Shown: piece after piece, positions 37,201 through 42,482 of the stretch
Layout of the letters: every line of letters starts with the position of its first letter
Numbering within the stretch: the stretch's first letter is position 1
NCBI GenBank assembly: GCA_023653785.1
Contig: JAMKCH010056953.1
Coordinates: 1-64,000, forward strand
Direction of reading: 5' to 3'
Length of the DNA stretch: 64,000 nt
Origin: Ophioderma brevispina
Lineage: Eukaryota > Echinodermata > Ophiuroidea > Amphilepidida > Ophiodermatidae
Program-made: the position numbers and the translations under genes
The notes under the pieces: model-generated
Seen by the model: the letters and a program-made list of their open reading frames with translations, nothing else
What the model was told of the DNA's origin: nothing
Databases searched by the model: none

Positions 37201-40200
37201 AATATCTAATTAAGTATCTAATTTGCATAATTACCGGAAAATTTTTCCCGCAAGGCTTGTGTACAAGTTTTGTCTGGAGTTCCGTAAGGCGTATGAGGAT
37301 GTAACTCGTGTAGGGAGCGAGCTGGAGAGTTCTCGATGATTAGATTTTGTGCGTATGGTTGCTGGCAATTAAGTATGCAAGAGCTATTAATAATGCAAAA
37401 TCAGCTAATTGCTATAATTTGAAACGGTACATTGGATACGGAAATTCCTTCACTGCAATGACAGCCTTCATGGTGCGCACTTTTTTGCAATTTGAAAGTG
37501 TGTGATACCTGCTTCTTAGTATGGGCAAATGAGCTAAAAAATATAAACTATGAATAAGTTACTGTATCTGCTTGAACCGTTGACATCGGATAGCAAAATT
37601 GGCTTCGCTGCATGAAAGAATCTATTCCATTCATCCTTTTGGGTGAATCATAATTGGGGTCCAAAAGTGGCATTTGGGGAGTAAATATGCTAATTAATGT
37701 CTAATTTGCATACTTTAAGTAAAACAAAAAAAAGCTTGTGTATAAGTTACTCTAAGAGTTCCGTAAGGCATAAATGATGTAACTTGGTGGTAGGAAGCGG
37801 GTTGAAGAGTTCGCGAACCGATTAGATTTTGGGCGTATCGCATGCAATGAACTAATTATATGCATAAAATCTGCGGTAATTGCTATATTTTTGAACGGTC
37901 ATTCGGATACACAAAATCCTAACTGCATGAAAGCCTGTATTGGTGTGCTCATTTTTTGCCATTTGAAAGTATGTGTATTTGCGCTGTAAGGTATGCAAAT
38001 AAGCTAAGTAAATATGCATAATGGCTGTAATCCGCTGAACGGTATCAATCGGATAGCAAAATTTCCTTTGCTAGCATGTAGACTAGTCTGCCTACATCTT
38101 TTGTGTGAATCATATTTAGGTCAAAGTGCATGTCGGGCCATTAAAGGGCATTTTGTGATTGTCAACTTTAGTTAGTTAAATATGCCTAATTGCTTATCGC
38201 TGAAACGGTACATTGGATATATTCACAAAATTTCTCTGTAACATGAGCAGGTGGGGGTGTTGAAAGGGATAGGGTGGTTGGGGAAGGAGAGGGGTGTTGA
38301 GAGGGGAGGATTGGTGGGGATGGGGTGTTTTGCCATTGGAGGGGGGTTTCAGGGTGTTGGGAGTGTTGGGAGGGGCTGTTGCACGGTGTTGGGGAGGTGG
38401 TGTGGTGTTTGCATGGTGGTTTGGGGAGGGAGTGGGGTGTTGTTGGGTTGCGGGGTTTTGGGAGGGGGTGGAGTGGGGTGTTGGGAGGGTGGGGGTTGGG
38501 GAGGGGGTGGGTGTTTGCCGGCGGGGTGTTGGGGAGGGGATGGCCACTTGTGTGTGGGGGTAGGTGGGGAGGGGGTGGGGTGTTGCAGGGTGTTTGGGTA
38601 GGGGTTGGGGGGTGGGTTGCGGGGTGTTTGTTGGGGTAGGGGGGGGGTGTTTTGCAGGGTGTTGGGGAGTGGGGTGGGGTGTTGCGGGTGTTGGGGAGGG
38701 GGTGGGGTTGTTTGGAGGGGCTGGTGTGTTCGGGGAGGGGTGGGTTGTTTTGCGGGGAGGGGTGTGTGTTGGGGGTGTTGGGGAGGGGGTGTTGTAGGTG
38801 CATTTGGGGAGGAGTATGGGGTGTTGTGGGGTGTTGGCGGGGGTTTGCGTTTTTGCCGGCGTTTGCGGGGTGAACTGTGGCGGTGTGCGTTGTTGGCGGG
38901 CGCGGCTGCGGCGGGCTCTTTTGCGCAAGCGGGGTGTGTTGGGGAGGGTGTGGGTGTTGCGGGGTGTTGGTAGGGTGGTTGTCTGCGGTTGTTGGGGTGG
39001 TTTTAGTTGATGAGGTTTTTTTTAGCTTGATTTTTGAGGTGTGTTTTTTTGTCAGGGTGTTTGGGTGTGTTGCAGGGTGTTGCAAGGTGTTGGGTAGGGG
39101 GTGGGGTGTTGCTGGGTGGGGTGTTGTGGAGGCGGTGGGGTGTTGTGGAGGAGATGAGTGTCTTGCGGGGTGTTGGGGAGGGGGTGGGGTGTTGAGGGTG
39201 TTGGGGAGGGGGGATGAGGTGTTGCTGGTGTTGGGGAGGGGGTGGGGTGTTTGTCGGGTGTGTTGTGGAGGGGTGTTGAGGGGTTTTTTGCTTTGTGTTG
39301 GTGAGGGTGTGTGGTTGTTGGGCGGGGTGTTGGGTTGTTGCGGGGTTTTTGTTGTGCAAGGGGTGTTGTGTAGTTAGAATGGGTGTTGTTGGCTCTGTTG
39401 TGGTTTGAGGGGTGGGTGATGTTTCGGGTGTTTTTCTTGTTGTTTTTGGGGTTTGTTTTTGGTTGTTGTGTCTGCGGTGGTTGGGGTTGTTGGGTGCATG
39501 GTTGTTGGGGTGTTAGGGGCGAGGGGGTGGGGTGTTGCGGGGTGGTTGTTGCGGGCTCACCCGGGGGAGCGTGTTGGGTTCGGGGTTGGGGTAGGGGTGG
39601 GGTTGTTGGTGGGGTGTTGGGGAGGGGTGCGTGTTTGTGAGGTTGGTGGAGGTGGTGGGGTGTTTCGGGAACACCCTCTATTCATACCATTGCAATCTGG
39701 TCAGCTGCTCTTTGTCCTACAGCTATGCGCGAAAGCAGGTTGAGACTTGTGGTTCGAGAACCACCTTGTTATTCCTACACATCTCTTTTTGCCTCAATGT
39801 TGCAGTAAAGTACCTCATAATGCAGGTTGCATGTTTCATATGCCATTGTAAGCCATAACTAGCAATGATTTAACAGAGACAAGCAAATCCTGGGTGGTCA
39901 CCTAATCTATAAATCCCTACTAGTTGCAGCGGCCTTTTCAAAGGCATTATATATACATGTAGTGTTATGCAACACACAACCTTGGATTATGTGGTATTTA
40001 CTGCAAGCCTATGGCCCAAAAGAGATATCATAAATATAGTTTATTGTTCTGTAGCTGTTTGAAAGTCTCATTTATTATGACAAAAGAATAAAACAAAAAA
40101 ATATCAATGGCGACACACTTTTTACAATTAATTTGGATTATTTATACCACTGGCTTCATCCTGTGTAAAATTTAAGAAATTTCATTGCGGGTAATGAAGT

Positions 40201-41103
40201 CTAGTTTAACATGTCTCTCTATGGAGAATGGGCATATAGAGGGTGCTATAACTTACAAATCTTGACCTTTGTAGGCCTATATGGCAAGATTTCTGCAATT
40301 GATTTTTGCAGAGGTAATAGCTCTTGCATGTCCCTACTTATATCAGTTGTCAAAATTGTGTCGCCACTGCTTAAAATTGCTCTAAAAATAAGACACGATT
40401 TGCATGGGGTCAAACAGCTGTGCCAAATGCTTGGGCCAATTGCAGCCAAACTTGATGAGAAGCACCACTGGCTAACTACTTTAGAGATAAATGTTTAACT
40501 AAACAGTTGTTAAACACCTTTTTTGAATATGGGCCCTTATGTTTATTTATTTTGCATGGGTTTTTCTTTCTCAATAAAGGTACACCAGAAGGTAAAGGAA
40601 AGCAGAGACTGAAAAAGGCAAGGACTCAAGCAGACTCTGGTATAGACGAAGCCTCTGGAAGCTCAAGTTCAGGGTCAACCCAGAGAACAAGCCTGTCGAG
40701 TGAGTACAACCCCTTGTATAGCTTCTCCTCGGAAGACCTTGAAAGTATGGATAAAGAAGTTGAAGACATCTTCCAAGATAACAGCAGTAGTGACGAGTCC
40801 GACACGGATGCAAGGAGCAACCAAGAAAGTCTTGGCAGCATTACGCAGATGGTCTCCTCCTCAAGTGAGGAAAGTCTGACGGGAGAGAGCCCGAGAGGGT
40901 GGAGCAAGAAACGGAAAAGGCGCGATACGGACTCGGACAAAGACCAGGGGAATAATAGTGGGGACAGTACCTCCTCTCCTGGGGTAAGCGAGGATTCAAG
41001 AAGCAGCGGGGAGGAGGGTATGATGGCAGATGCTATTGATGACTTGTTGACATACAGTAAAGTGCCATCTGTGTCAGAGAGATTGAACCTTCAAAGGCAG
41101 TGA
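12456..41103 (+). CDS. CTDP1: CTDP1 / FCP1, RNA polymerase II CTD phosphatase (gene span, 5' end missing)
   Basis: Multi-exon gene; recognised exons are 12,456-12,540, 16,233-16,349, 18,082-18,333, 22,530-23,727, 34,618-34,825 and 40,580-41,103. FCP1 is a nuclear Mg-dependent phosphatase of the DxDxT (HAD) class. It removes phosphates from the heptad repeats of the Pol II large subunit and recycles the polymerase, and is stimulated by TFIIF. The order FCPH - variable linker - BRCT - acidic tail is the family's standard order. Exon joins are in phase, e.g. QTANL-R-SIFPCGD, GTNK-VHTAQRCKK and KKRK-GTPEGK. The first four exons need single-base or few-base corrections to read through; the last two do not. 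That fits an unevenly polished assembly better than decay, since the splice sites are intact, but a pseudogene cannot be excluded. The N-terminal lipoyl-like exon(s) were not found. Confidence 0.93.
12670..12806. repeat. Foldback (hairpin) element
   Basis: An almost perfect palindrome of about 137 bp. The core arms contain 'gggcgtggggtactatttt' and its complement around a loop at about 12,737 ('gaccgaaggtc'). Outer arms pair 'gatcttgtgaatc' with 'gattccacaaagatc'. It lies in the CTDP1 intron 130 bp after the preceding exon. It resembles a small MITE or solo hairpin element. Confidence 0.85.
12807..13094 (+). other. CTDP1 intron sequence
   Basis: Short intronic stretch between the foldback element and the mariner insertion. 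Nothing recognisable. Confidence 0.5.
13097..14574 (+). mobile_element. Defective mariner-family (IS630/Tc1/mariner) transposon
   Basis: A 1,478-bp element with terminal inverted repeats of about 55-60 bp starting CAGG(G)TGTCTCAGAAAG, flanked by TA duplications at 13,095-13,096 and 14,575-14,576. It inserts in a CTDP1 intron. The interior encodes a transposase remnant on the + strand (next entry). An intact member would need about 340 or more codons. Here the catalytic half is broken and shortened, so the copy is not autonomous. Confidence 0.9.
13768..14290 (+). pseudogene. Mariner transposase remnant
   Basis: The open frame at 13,768-14,109 (113 codons) carries the N-terminal DNA-binding helix-turn-helix region. 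It includes KKTILNNVKTY.ETG followed by the basic SRRGRRRNRPN segment typical of one mariner subgroup, where a 'GRRRT.RT..NI..V' block follows the helix. After a stop at 14,107 the frame is lost. At 14,254-14,277 a block reads DEATFKMD, the conserved first-aspartate neighbourhood of the catalytic core. The expected sequence between these blocks and the downstream second and third catalytic acidic residues are not present. Inactive copy. Confidence 0.85.
14577..16232 (+). other. CTDP1 intron sequence
   Basis: Intron between the MVH and DLDQT exons. It contains a 27-base poly-A run at 15,030-15,056, preceded by 'gggttcgaggct'. This is B-box-like and may be a decayed SINE, but no A box was found. 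A GC-richer block at about 15,330-15,700 looks like an old repeat fragment. No exon seen. Confidence 0.5.
16233..16349 (+). CDS. CTDP1: CTDP1 exon: catalytic DLDQT motif
   Basis: Acceptor CTTCTAG at 16,226-16,232 and donor GTGAGT at 16,350. The coding content is E-S-E, then ERLLKNRKLTLVVD, then LDQT-VIHTT. The bases at 16,291-16,310 read VVD-(L)-DQT if one T is restored in 'gtggattagatcag'; as printed, TAG falls in frame. D-L-D-Q-T is the DxDxT phosphatase signature: the first Asp is the nucleophile and the second the general acid. A further indel follows VIHTTMDK, before PNLP. The exon joins the preceding one through K-E-A and the next through P-G. The motif order and the KLxLxVDLDQTxIHTT spacing match FCP1 exactly. 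Confidence 0.9.
16383..16540 (-). mobile_element. tRNA-derived SINE (minus strand)
   Basis: On the minus strand an A-box-like 'gcagtggataaagcac' lies at about 16,515-16,530 and a B-box-like 'ttgtgagtttgagcc' at about 16,473-16,490. A conserved 'gcgctttacctcaatt.ctgcctctctacccaggtg' body follows. The layout matches the widespread marine-invertebrate SINE type with a ccttgctcaagg-like block, here eroded. It begins only about 35 bp after the DLDQT exon, in the intron. Confidence 0.65.
16541..18081 (+). other. CTDP1 intron sequence
   Basis: No exon or intact element recognised. Two fragments, near 16,620-16,740 and 17,580-17,690, share an inverted theme (cacaccg/ccggtgt-rich text), which hints at an old inverted-repeat transposon whose ends I cannot define. 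Confidence 0.35.
18082..18333 (+). CDS. CTDP1: CTDP1 exon: FCPH domain core
   Basis: Acceptor CCTGTAG, donor GTTTGT at 18,334. Reading through two frame shifts gives FHLWG, then PWYHT-KIRPGCQKFLEKSS, then a CHIF-like strand with L-Y-A-A, then IAF-DPDTRFFS, then RILSRDEC and PHSQTANL. Each block matches the FCPH domain in order. RPGC..FLE and the ILSRDEC motif sit in the fold that positions the CTD phosphoserine. The last bases CTGAG join the next exon to give NL-R-SIF in frame. Both frame breaks are small indels with normal coding sequence on each side. Confidence 0.92.
18605..18716 (+). repeat. CTGT/CCGC compound microsatellite
   Basis: Imperfect CTGC/CTGT units change into CCCGCCCG-type units at about 18,665-18,710. 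Open frames across it are artefacts of the repeat. Confidence 0.85.
18790..19225 (+). repeat. GGTCAAAGGTCA-family fragment with TG runs
   Basis: 'aggtcaaaggtcac' followed by 'ccaaggtcaaagctca' and 'gagataggctgg' identifies a short member of the satellite family expanded at 35.0-35.95 kb. TG/TGCG dinucleotide runs lie at about 19,051-19,092 and 19,175-19,215, around two copies of a 'ctagg..cctttgtgtg'-type unit. Confidence 0.75.
19455..19705 (+). repeat. Interspersed repeat, copy 1 of a direct pair
   Basis: Shares 'gagaaaagatttct', 'ttagattgcacaatgggg', 'aacttagaaact', 'gatcaaaacatt' and 'cccata.agttatatatg' in order with 21,075-21,325, in the same orientation and 1.62 kb away. Confidence 0.8.
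21075..21325 (+). repeat. Interspersed repeat, copy 2 of a direct pair
   Basis: Direct partner of 19,455-19,705 with the same block order. Differences are substitutions and short indels. Both copies are in the same CTDP1 intron. Confidence 0.8.
22530..23727 (+). CDS. CTDP1: CTDP1 exon: end of FCPH, repeat linker, start of BRCT
   Basis: Acceptor TAATTACAG, donor GTTAGT at 23,728. It opens with SIFPCGDSM, an I-x-TED-like block, W and FAPTLVQV, then GDINSPP in another frame. This is the end of the FCPH domain, whose family pattern is IDDREDVW..APNLI..Y.YF.GTGDINAPP. A decapeptide-repeat linker follows (22,690-23,020), then a low-complexity stretch. Next come Y-L-E-E and A-Y-S-K-M-C-R-H blocks, ADLREL, RSIVIA, and the BRCT start YVVFSGLFPTNMPPEQSRAW, ALGAQC. 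After one missing base the frame continues AKIVPLEKSGGGPANATTHL and IAAKVGTNK. The exon has many small indels and cannot be translated in one frame as printed. Confidence 0.9.
22690..23020 (+). repeat. 30-bp coding minisatellite (decapeptide repeat) in CTDP1
   Basis: About eleven imperfect units with consensus 'ccttctgaaggtggtccaaa' plus 'ggaggataaa', coding P-S-E-G-G-P-K-E-D-K where the frame holds. Units vary by substitution and 1-2 base indels that break the printed frame. It lies in the variable linker between the phosphatase and BRCT domains. The composition (E, K, G, S, P) is that of a disordered charged linker. Confidence 0.88.
23761..24125 (+). repeat. Interspersed repeat family B, copy 1
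   Basis: Starts 'tttgaaagtctcatttatta' 34 bp after the BRCT exon's donor and ends 'gcatggggtcaaacagc.gtg'. It is collinear with 40,059-40,425 over about 365 bp, and partly with 43,026-43,380. Shared blocks include 'aatttggattatttataccac' with few differences, 'catcctg.gtaaa' and 'gacctttgtaggcc'. Confidence 0.85.
24165..24383. mobile_element. Foldback MITE (tctaactttagacc family), copy 1
   Basis: The left arm starts 'ggttggtattctgaaaggga' and contains 'gtctaactttagacctgg'. A central hairpin pairs 'gagaaaattcctcatggatg' with its complement ending at about 24,335. The right arm is shortened and ends 'aagaataccagcc'. It is the same family as the full copy at 36,639-36,916. Confidence 0.8.
24384..25329 (+). 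other. CTDP1 intron sequence
   Basis: No exon or element recognised. Confidence 0.45.
25330..25621 (+). mobile_element. TTAA-type MITE (GGGGCATTTCGTGATC family), truncated
   Basis: Shares the interior 'cactagatatccttg', 'agctgatccc', 'tgcggttttgtgttatgagc', 'gacagaaaat' and 'cttacag..gcgaccgaa' with 47,420-47,776 and 63,309-63,706. Its right part is replaced at about 25,622 by an inverted piece of another repeat. Confidence 0.75.
25622..25804 (-). repeat. Inverted fragment of the 33.55-33.88 kb repeat
   Basis: This stretch is the reverse complement of 32,050-32,330 and 33,680-33,840 sequence. Shared text includes 'agaagtggaatgcccaaaata', 'gagaaaatggtct' and 'caattccgttttggc'. Homology stops abruptly at about 25,804, where the GC-rich block begins. 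Confidence 0.8.
26040..26180 (+). promoter_or_regulatory. TATA-like promoter and AATAAA near island left edge
   Basis: 'ctgtataagagcggg' at about 26,055-26,070 resembles a TATA box. The sequence 25-35 bp downstream could hold a start site. 'caataaaacg' at about 26,170 is a polyadenylation-type hexamer. TATA, transcribed segment and AATAAA within 120 bp would suit a short LTR, but no second copy of this segment exists in the window. Tentative. Confidence 0.25.
27271..27690 (+). repeat. Diverged direct duplication, period about 210 bp
   Basis: 'ctcgtgctgc' starts both copies exactly 210 bp apart (27,271 and 27,481). It is followed in both by 'atgcttca.cag', 'ttcacgg', 'ctaggtgg', 'cgcttcgcc.gg' and 'ccccgctcac'. 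Divergence is by substitution and indel. Confidence 0.75.
30832..30852 (+). repeat. Poly-G run (21 G)
   Basis: Uninterrupted G run inside the GC-rich island. Length uncertain for technical reasons. Confidence 0.9.
31467..31814 (-). other. Unrecognised 115-codon basic open frame
   Basis: Longest minus-strand frame of the island. It starts with ATG 28-37 bp downstream (minus sense) of a 'cttataatg' TATA-like block. The protein would be very basic (MANVFRRIARAATPAEKTKP..., later KKLNPKKRRRG). The frame could be the start of an element's first ORF. The composition also fits chance translation of A/G-rich DNA, and no family is recognised. Confidence 0.2.
32627..32980. mobile_element. TTAA-type MITE (AGGTGCAACGAGAGATTT family), degraded copy in duplication A
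   Basis: Left end 'ttaaggtgcaacaagata' and right end 'tctcacttccccttttaatca' correspond to the intact copy at 34,085-34,435, with bases lost at both termini. The interior text is collinear, including 'agctgaaaggattaagctg'. Confidence 0.75.
33126..33323 (+). pseudogene. CTDP1: Duplicate of CTDP1 BRCT exon, frame-broken
   Basis: Matches the exon at 34,618-34,825 throughout (IHIVTADWLWW intact). Indels make it run into TAA after GWRV, and the acceptor AG is changed to CG (caccg). The downstream boundary aaaag/gtacac is preserved. It is either a dead exon duplicate or an unpolished second reading of the same locus. Confidence 0.85.
33540..33885. mobile_element. Foldback element with about 65-bp arms
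   Basis: The left arm (about 33,546-33,612) and right arm (about 33,808-33,876) are reverse complements. Both include 'attatgttttataaatcatt' and 'gatttcctttccaatgttga' in inverted order. The middle of about 195 bp holds no coding sequence. A degraded copy lies at 32,090-32,420 and an inverted fragment at 25,622-25,804. Confidence 0.85.
34085..34435. mobile_element. TTAA-type MITE (AGGTGCAACGAGAGATTT family), copy in duplication B
   Basis: Termini AGGTGCAACAAGAGATTTC and GAAATCTCACGTTGCACCT, with TTAA at 34,081-34,084 and 34,436-34,439. A TTAA duplication is diagnostic of the piggyBac superfamily. It is non-autonomous, 351 bp, and related to 54,865-55,191. Confidence 0.88.
34618..34825 (+). 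CDS. CTDP1: CTDP1 exon: second half of BRCT domain
   Basis: Acceptor TTATCACAG, donor GTACAC at 34,826. It is clean in frame from V-H-T-A-Q-R-C-K-K through IHIVTADWLWCCWERWERVD and ELMFLLPGV. It then runs into a polar stretch (STPPNSDSDASTKRALNKKR-K). The DWLW..CLERW-like core with its invariant tryptophan is the hallmark of the FCP1 BRCT fold. That fold in FCP1 serves substrate and phosphopeptide contacts and is required for full activity. The exon joins GTNK upstream and GTPEGK downstream in phase. A frame-broken duplicate lies 1.49 kb upstream. Confidence 0.95.
35021..35960 (+). repeat. Satellite with dense GGTCAAAGGTCA (DR1) motifs, 258-bp higher-order unit
   Basis: Higher-order units start near 35,093, 35,351, 35,609 and 35,867; the last three are spaced exactly 258 bp. 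Inside each, a 20-bp monomer (GGTCAAAGGTCACTTGCCAA) is itself repeated up to seven times. I count about 19 GGTCAAAGGTCA motifs by eye. The non-repeat part reads 'accaaacttgagtcataagt' then 'caacattggatccctcattt'. Open frames across it are repeat artefacts. Smaller members lie at 18.8, 44.6 and 48.0-48.3 kb. Confidence 0.92.
36020..36112 (+). repeat. Fragment of the tctaactttagacc foldback MITE
   Basis: 'aaaaaggtccattcatgtag', 'gactaaccctggtttaaa' and 'tctaaagttagactccct' match the right arm of the element at 36,639-36,916. The left arm is absent. Confidence 0.7.
36213..36570. mobile_element. TTAA-type MITE (GGTCCATGGCCCGAT family), copy 1
   Basis: Ends TTAAAGGTCCATGGCCCGAT and ATCGGGCCATCCCCCTTTAA, i.e. 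TIRs inside TTAA duplications, piggyBac-like. A related unfilled site at about 39,965-40,035 carries the same flanks ('gcaacacacaacctt' and 'gtggtatttact') without the insert. An inverted second copy is at 50,137-50,489. Confidence 0.88.
36639..36916. mobile_element. Foldback MITE (tctaactttagacc family), full copy
   Basis: The whole 278 bp folds back. It starts 'ggctggcattctgaaatgga' and ends with its complement 'gaataccagcc'. It has inner arms 'gtctaactttagacctgg' and 'ccaggtt...aaagttagac', and a central hairpin around 36,775. No coding capacity. Confidence 0.9.
37045..37090 (+). repeat. TCTG tetranucleotide microsatellite
   Basis: Short TCTGTCTGTCTG runs interrupted twice, at the left side of the 480-bp tandem repeat. 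Confidence 0.8.
37140..38225 (+). repeat. Tandem repeat of about 480 bp, two-plus units
   Basis: 'ggcttgtgtacaagttt' at about 37,254 recurs as 'agcttgtgtataagtta' at about 37,733, 479 bp later. Collinear text follows in both: 'gagttccgtaaggc', 'gatgtaac', 'gattagattttg.gcgtat', 'aattgctata', 'gaacggt.cat.ggata' and 'tgaaagtatgtg'. A partial further unit, starting at about 38,150, includes 'gaaacggtacattggatat'. Confidence 0.85.
38248..39665 (+). repeat. G-rich minisatellite with extreme strand asymmetry
   Basis: About 1.4 kb built from variants of 'ggggtgttggggaggggg'. The + strand is almost only G and T, with few A or C. Tracts of three or more G occur every few bases, so G-quadruplex potential is high. 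Long apparent frames on both strands (P/T/N-rich on minus, G/V/W/C-rich on plus) are repeat artefacts. It is intronic in CTDP1 with the G-rich strand as the coding (non-template) strand. Confidence 0.93.
39666..40058 (+). other. CTDP1 intron; unfilled MITE site
   Basis: No exon. 39,965-40,035 resembles the flanks of the MITE at 36,213-36,570 without the insert. Confidence 0.6.
40059..40425 (+). repeat. Interspersed repeat family B, copy 2
   Basis: Collinear with 23,761-24,125, from 'tttgaaagtctcatttatta' to 'gcatggggtcaaacagc.gtg'. It ends about 155 bp before the last CTDP1 exon. Confidence 0.85.
40580..41103 (+). CDS. CTDP1: CTDP1 terminal exon: acidic C-terminal tail
   Basis: Acceptor TCAATAAAG at 40,571-40,579; the frame is open for 174 codons to TGA at 41,101-41,103. 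Near the start NPLYSFS-SEDLESMDKEVEDIF matches the conserved FCP1 element preceding the acidic tail. Long Ser/Asp/Glu tracts follow, then a KKRKRRD basic cluster that could act as a nuclear localisation signal. The ending is GEEGMMADAIDDLL, then TYSKVPSVSERLNLQRQ. The MADAIDDLL helix corresponds to the acidic C-terminal motif that in FCP1 binds the RAP74 subunit of TFIIF. No indels. The extra residues after the helix extend beyond the usual family end. Confidence 0.95.
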
Positions 41104-42479
41104 TCTGAGGAGCAAGTGTGAGATTTTGACCACCACTCACGCTCCTGGAGCATAGGATGTGGCAACCGTTCCAGAGCGGAGCTATTCAATATATCGAGTG
41201 CTGACCACAATAGCAATAGCGATTTATTCCGTAAATGTTATCAAGGATTAGAATTGCAAATCTGGCACACCAATCCTCGCTGGTCTTGTGGTTAGATAGC
41301 TGACCTCATGATACAGTGGTCTCGGGTTCGAATCTCGCTACTGCCTCTTTTAAAATAATTATTTTTTCAGGTTAGAGGAAAAAATTCTTAAGTCCAAAAA
41401 AAGATTTAAAAAATAATAGCTGCCCTTTGAGGTTAGTGAGGGAGACCTGCTTCTGGAGCATGGGTGGTGGTCGTGCATCTGAGGACAGGCTGCTATGTTT
41501 AAACCCCTGGGCACTACCTGCCTATCTGTCGGCATCTAAGCACTGTTTTGATTGGTCACTTGGAGGGTAATATCATGTAATGAGCAAATCAGAGGCACTG
41601 TAAGAATGGTGGTATGGTTTACACAGAGACGAAGAAGCACTATTTGATTGGTTACTCAGAGGGCTATCTCATGTATCCTGTAATGAGCCAATCAGACAGA
41701 TTGTATAATAGGTGGTAGTACCCAAGGGGTTAAAGAGCAATGAAAATGACATCTGTAATCTGGATGCTGCAATCTTTAATATTAGTGAGCTGCTGGCCAT
41801 CACATGCCATCCAGGGACTTCCCCGATATGTACTGGGACATCCCCAATGATTCAATCTGCTCTCAAATTATGATTTGTAGCTGATCTTCTTACATCCCTG
41901 AAAAGTACCCAAAATACAGATTGGATTTGTATCATGAAAATGAATAACAGACTAAGATAAAATACAAATTTGAGGAAGTTTTAAGAAAATGGTATAGAAC
42001 TAGAACTTTGCAGTTCACAGCTCTCCCACTCTCTATATTCATAGATTATAATGCATGGACCGCCTTCAACCACTGCCTATCAGGTTTACTTCTTAGGTTG
42101 ACCTTTTTGGTTGAGTAAGGCATAAAAAAATGTTTGTTTGGCGTAACGGAGAAAAATTATAAGGGTCGGTCAGATTTTTTTTTTTTAGATCCTCTCAATG
42201 TTTGCTCTAAAATGAATACAAGATGCTACTGTTTAAAGCTTTTTTCAATGACAAAGCAATGATCTTTTATTTTGTTTTAGTTGCTTTGTTGTCTTGTTTT
42301 GTTATTTTTTCATCTTTGTTTTGGTTAAAAACTATTTTTTTTAAATTGTTGATGAAAATAATGGGTCGGTCGGCAGAATATTTTTTTATTTGTGCTAATT
42401 TGTATAAAAACTTTCGTTTTTTTAGGGTCAGTCGGGTTACGCCAAACAATTTTTTTTATGCCTAACATCCATCCATCTG
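41104..42479 (+). other. CTDP1 3' UTR/downstream region
   Basis: Includes a tRNA-like SINE head (separate entry). No canonical AATAAA was found close to the stop, so the polyadenylation site is not assigned. Two similar blocks at about 41,530-41,600 and 41,640-41,700 share 'gattggt.act...agagg' and 'gtaatgagc.aatcaga', a short direct duplication. Confidence 0.5.
41273..41352 (+). mobile_element. tRNA-like sequence (SINE head or tRNA pseudogene)
   Basis: A box 'tggtcttgtggttagatagc' at 41,281-41,300 and B box 'gggttcgaatctc' at about 41,324-41,336 have tRNA spacing, with T-run termination at 41,347-41,351. It resembles a tRNA-Glu-type head. The acceptor stem does not pair well and there is no matching 3' end, so a functional tRNA is not supported. 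It lies within about 250 bp of the CTDP1 stop. Confidence 0.7.
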
Positions 42480-42482
42480 TTA

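Noticed and set aside
38186..39085. 299-codon minus-strand and several long plus-strand open frames
   Set aside because: They are translations of the G/T-rich minisatellite (P/T/N/H-rich on one strand, G/V/W/C-rich on the other) and lack normal protein composition.
38248..39665. Interstitial telomeric repeat
   Set aside because: G-rich, but the unit is not TTAGGG or a close variant; periodicity is irregular around GGGGTGTTGGGGAGG.
40507..40579. Upstream extension of the last CTDP1 frame to an ATG at 40,507
   Set aside because: The frame is open there, but the acceptor AATAAAG at 40,579 and in-phase junction with the 34,825 donor show this stretch is intron.
41273..41352. Functional tRNA gene
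   Set aside because: A and B boxes are good, but the acceptor stem and anticodon arm do not fold convincingly, so SINE head or pseudogene is preferred.
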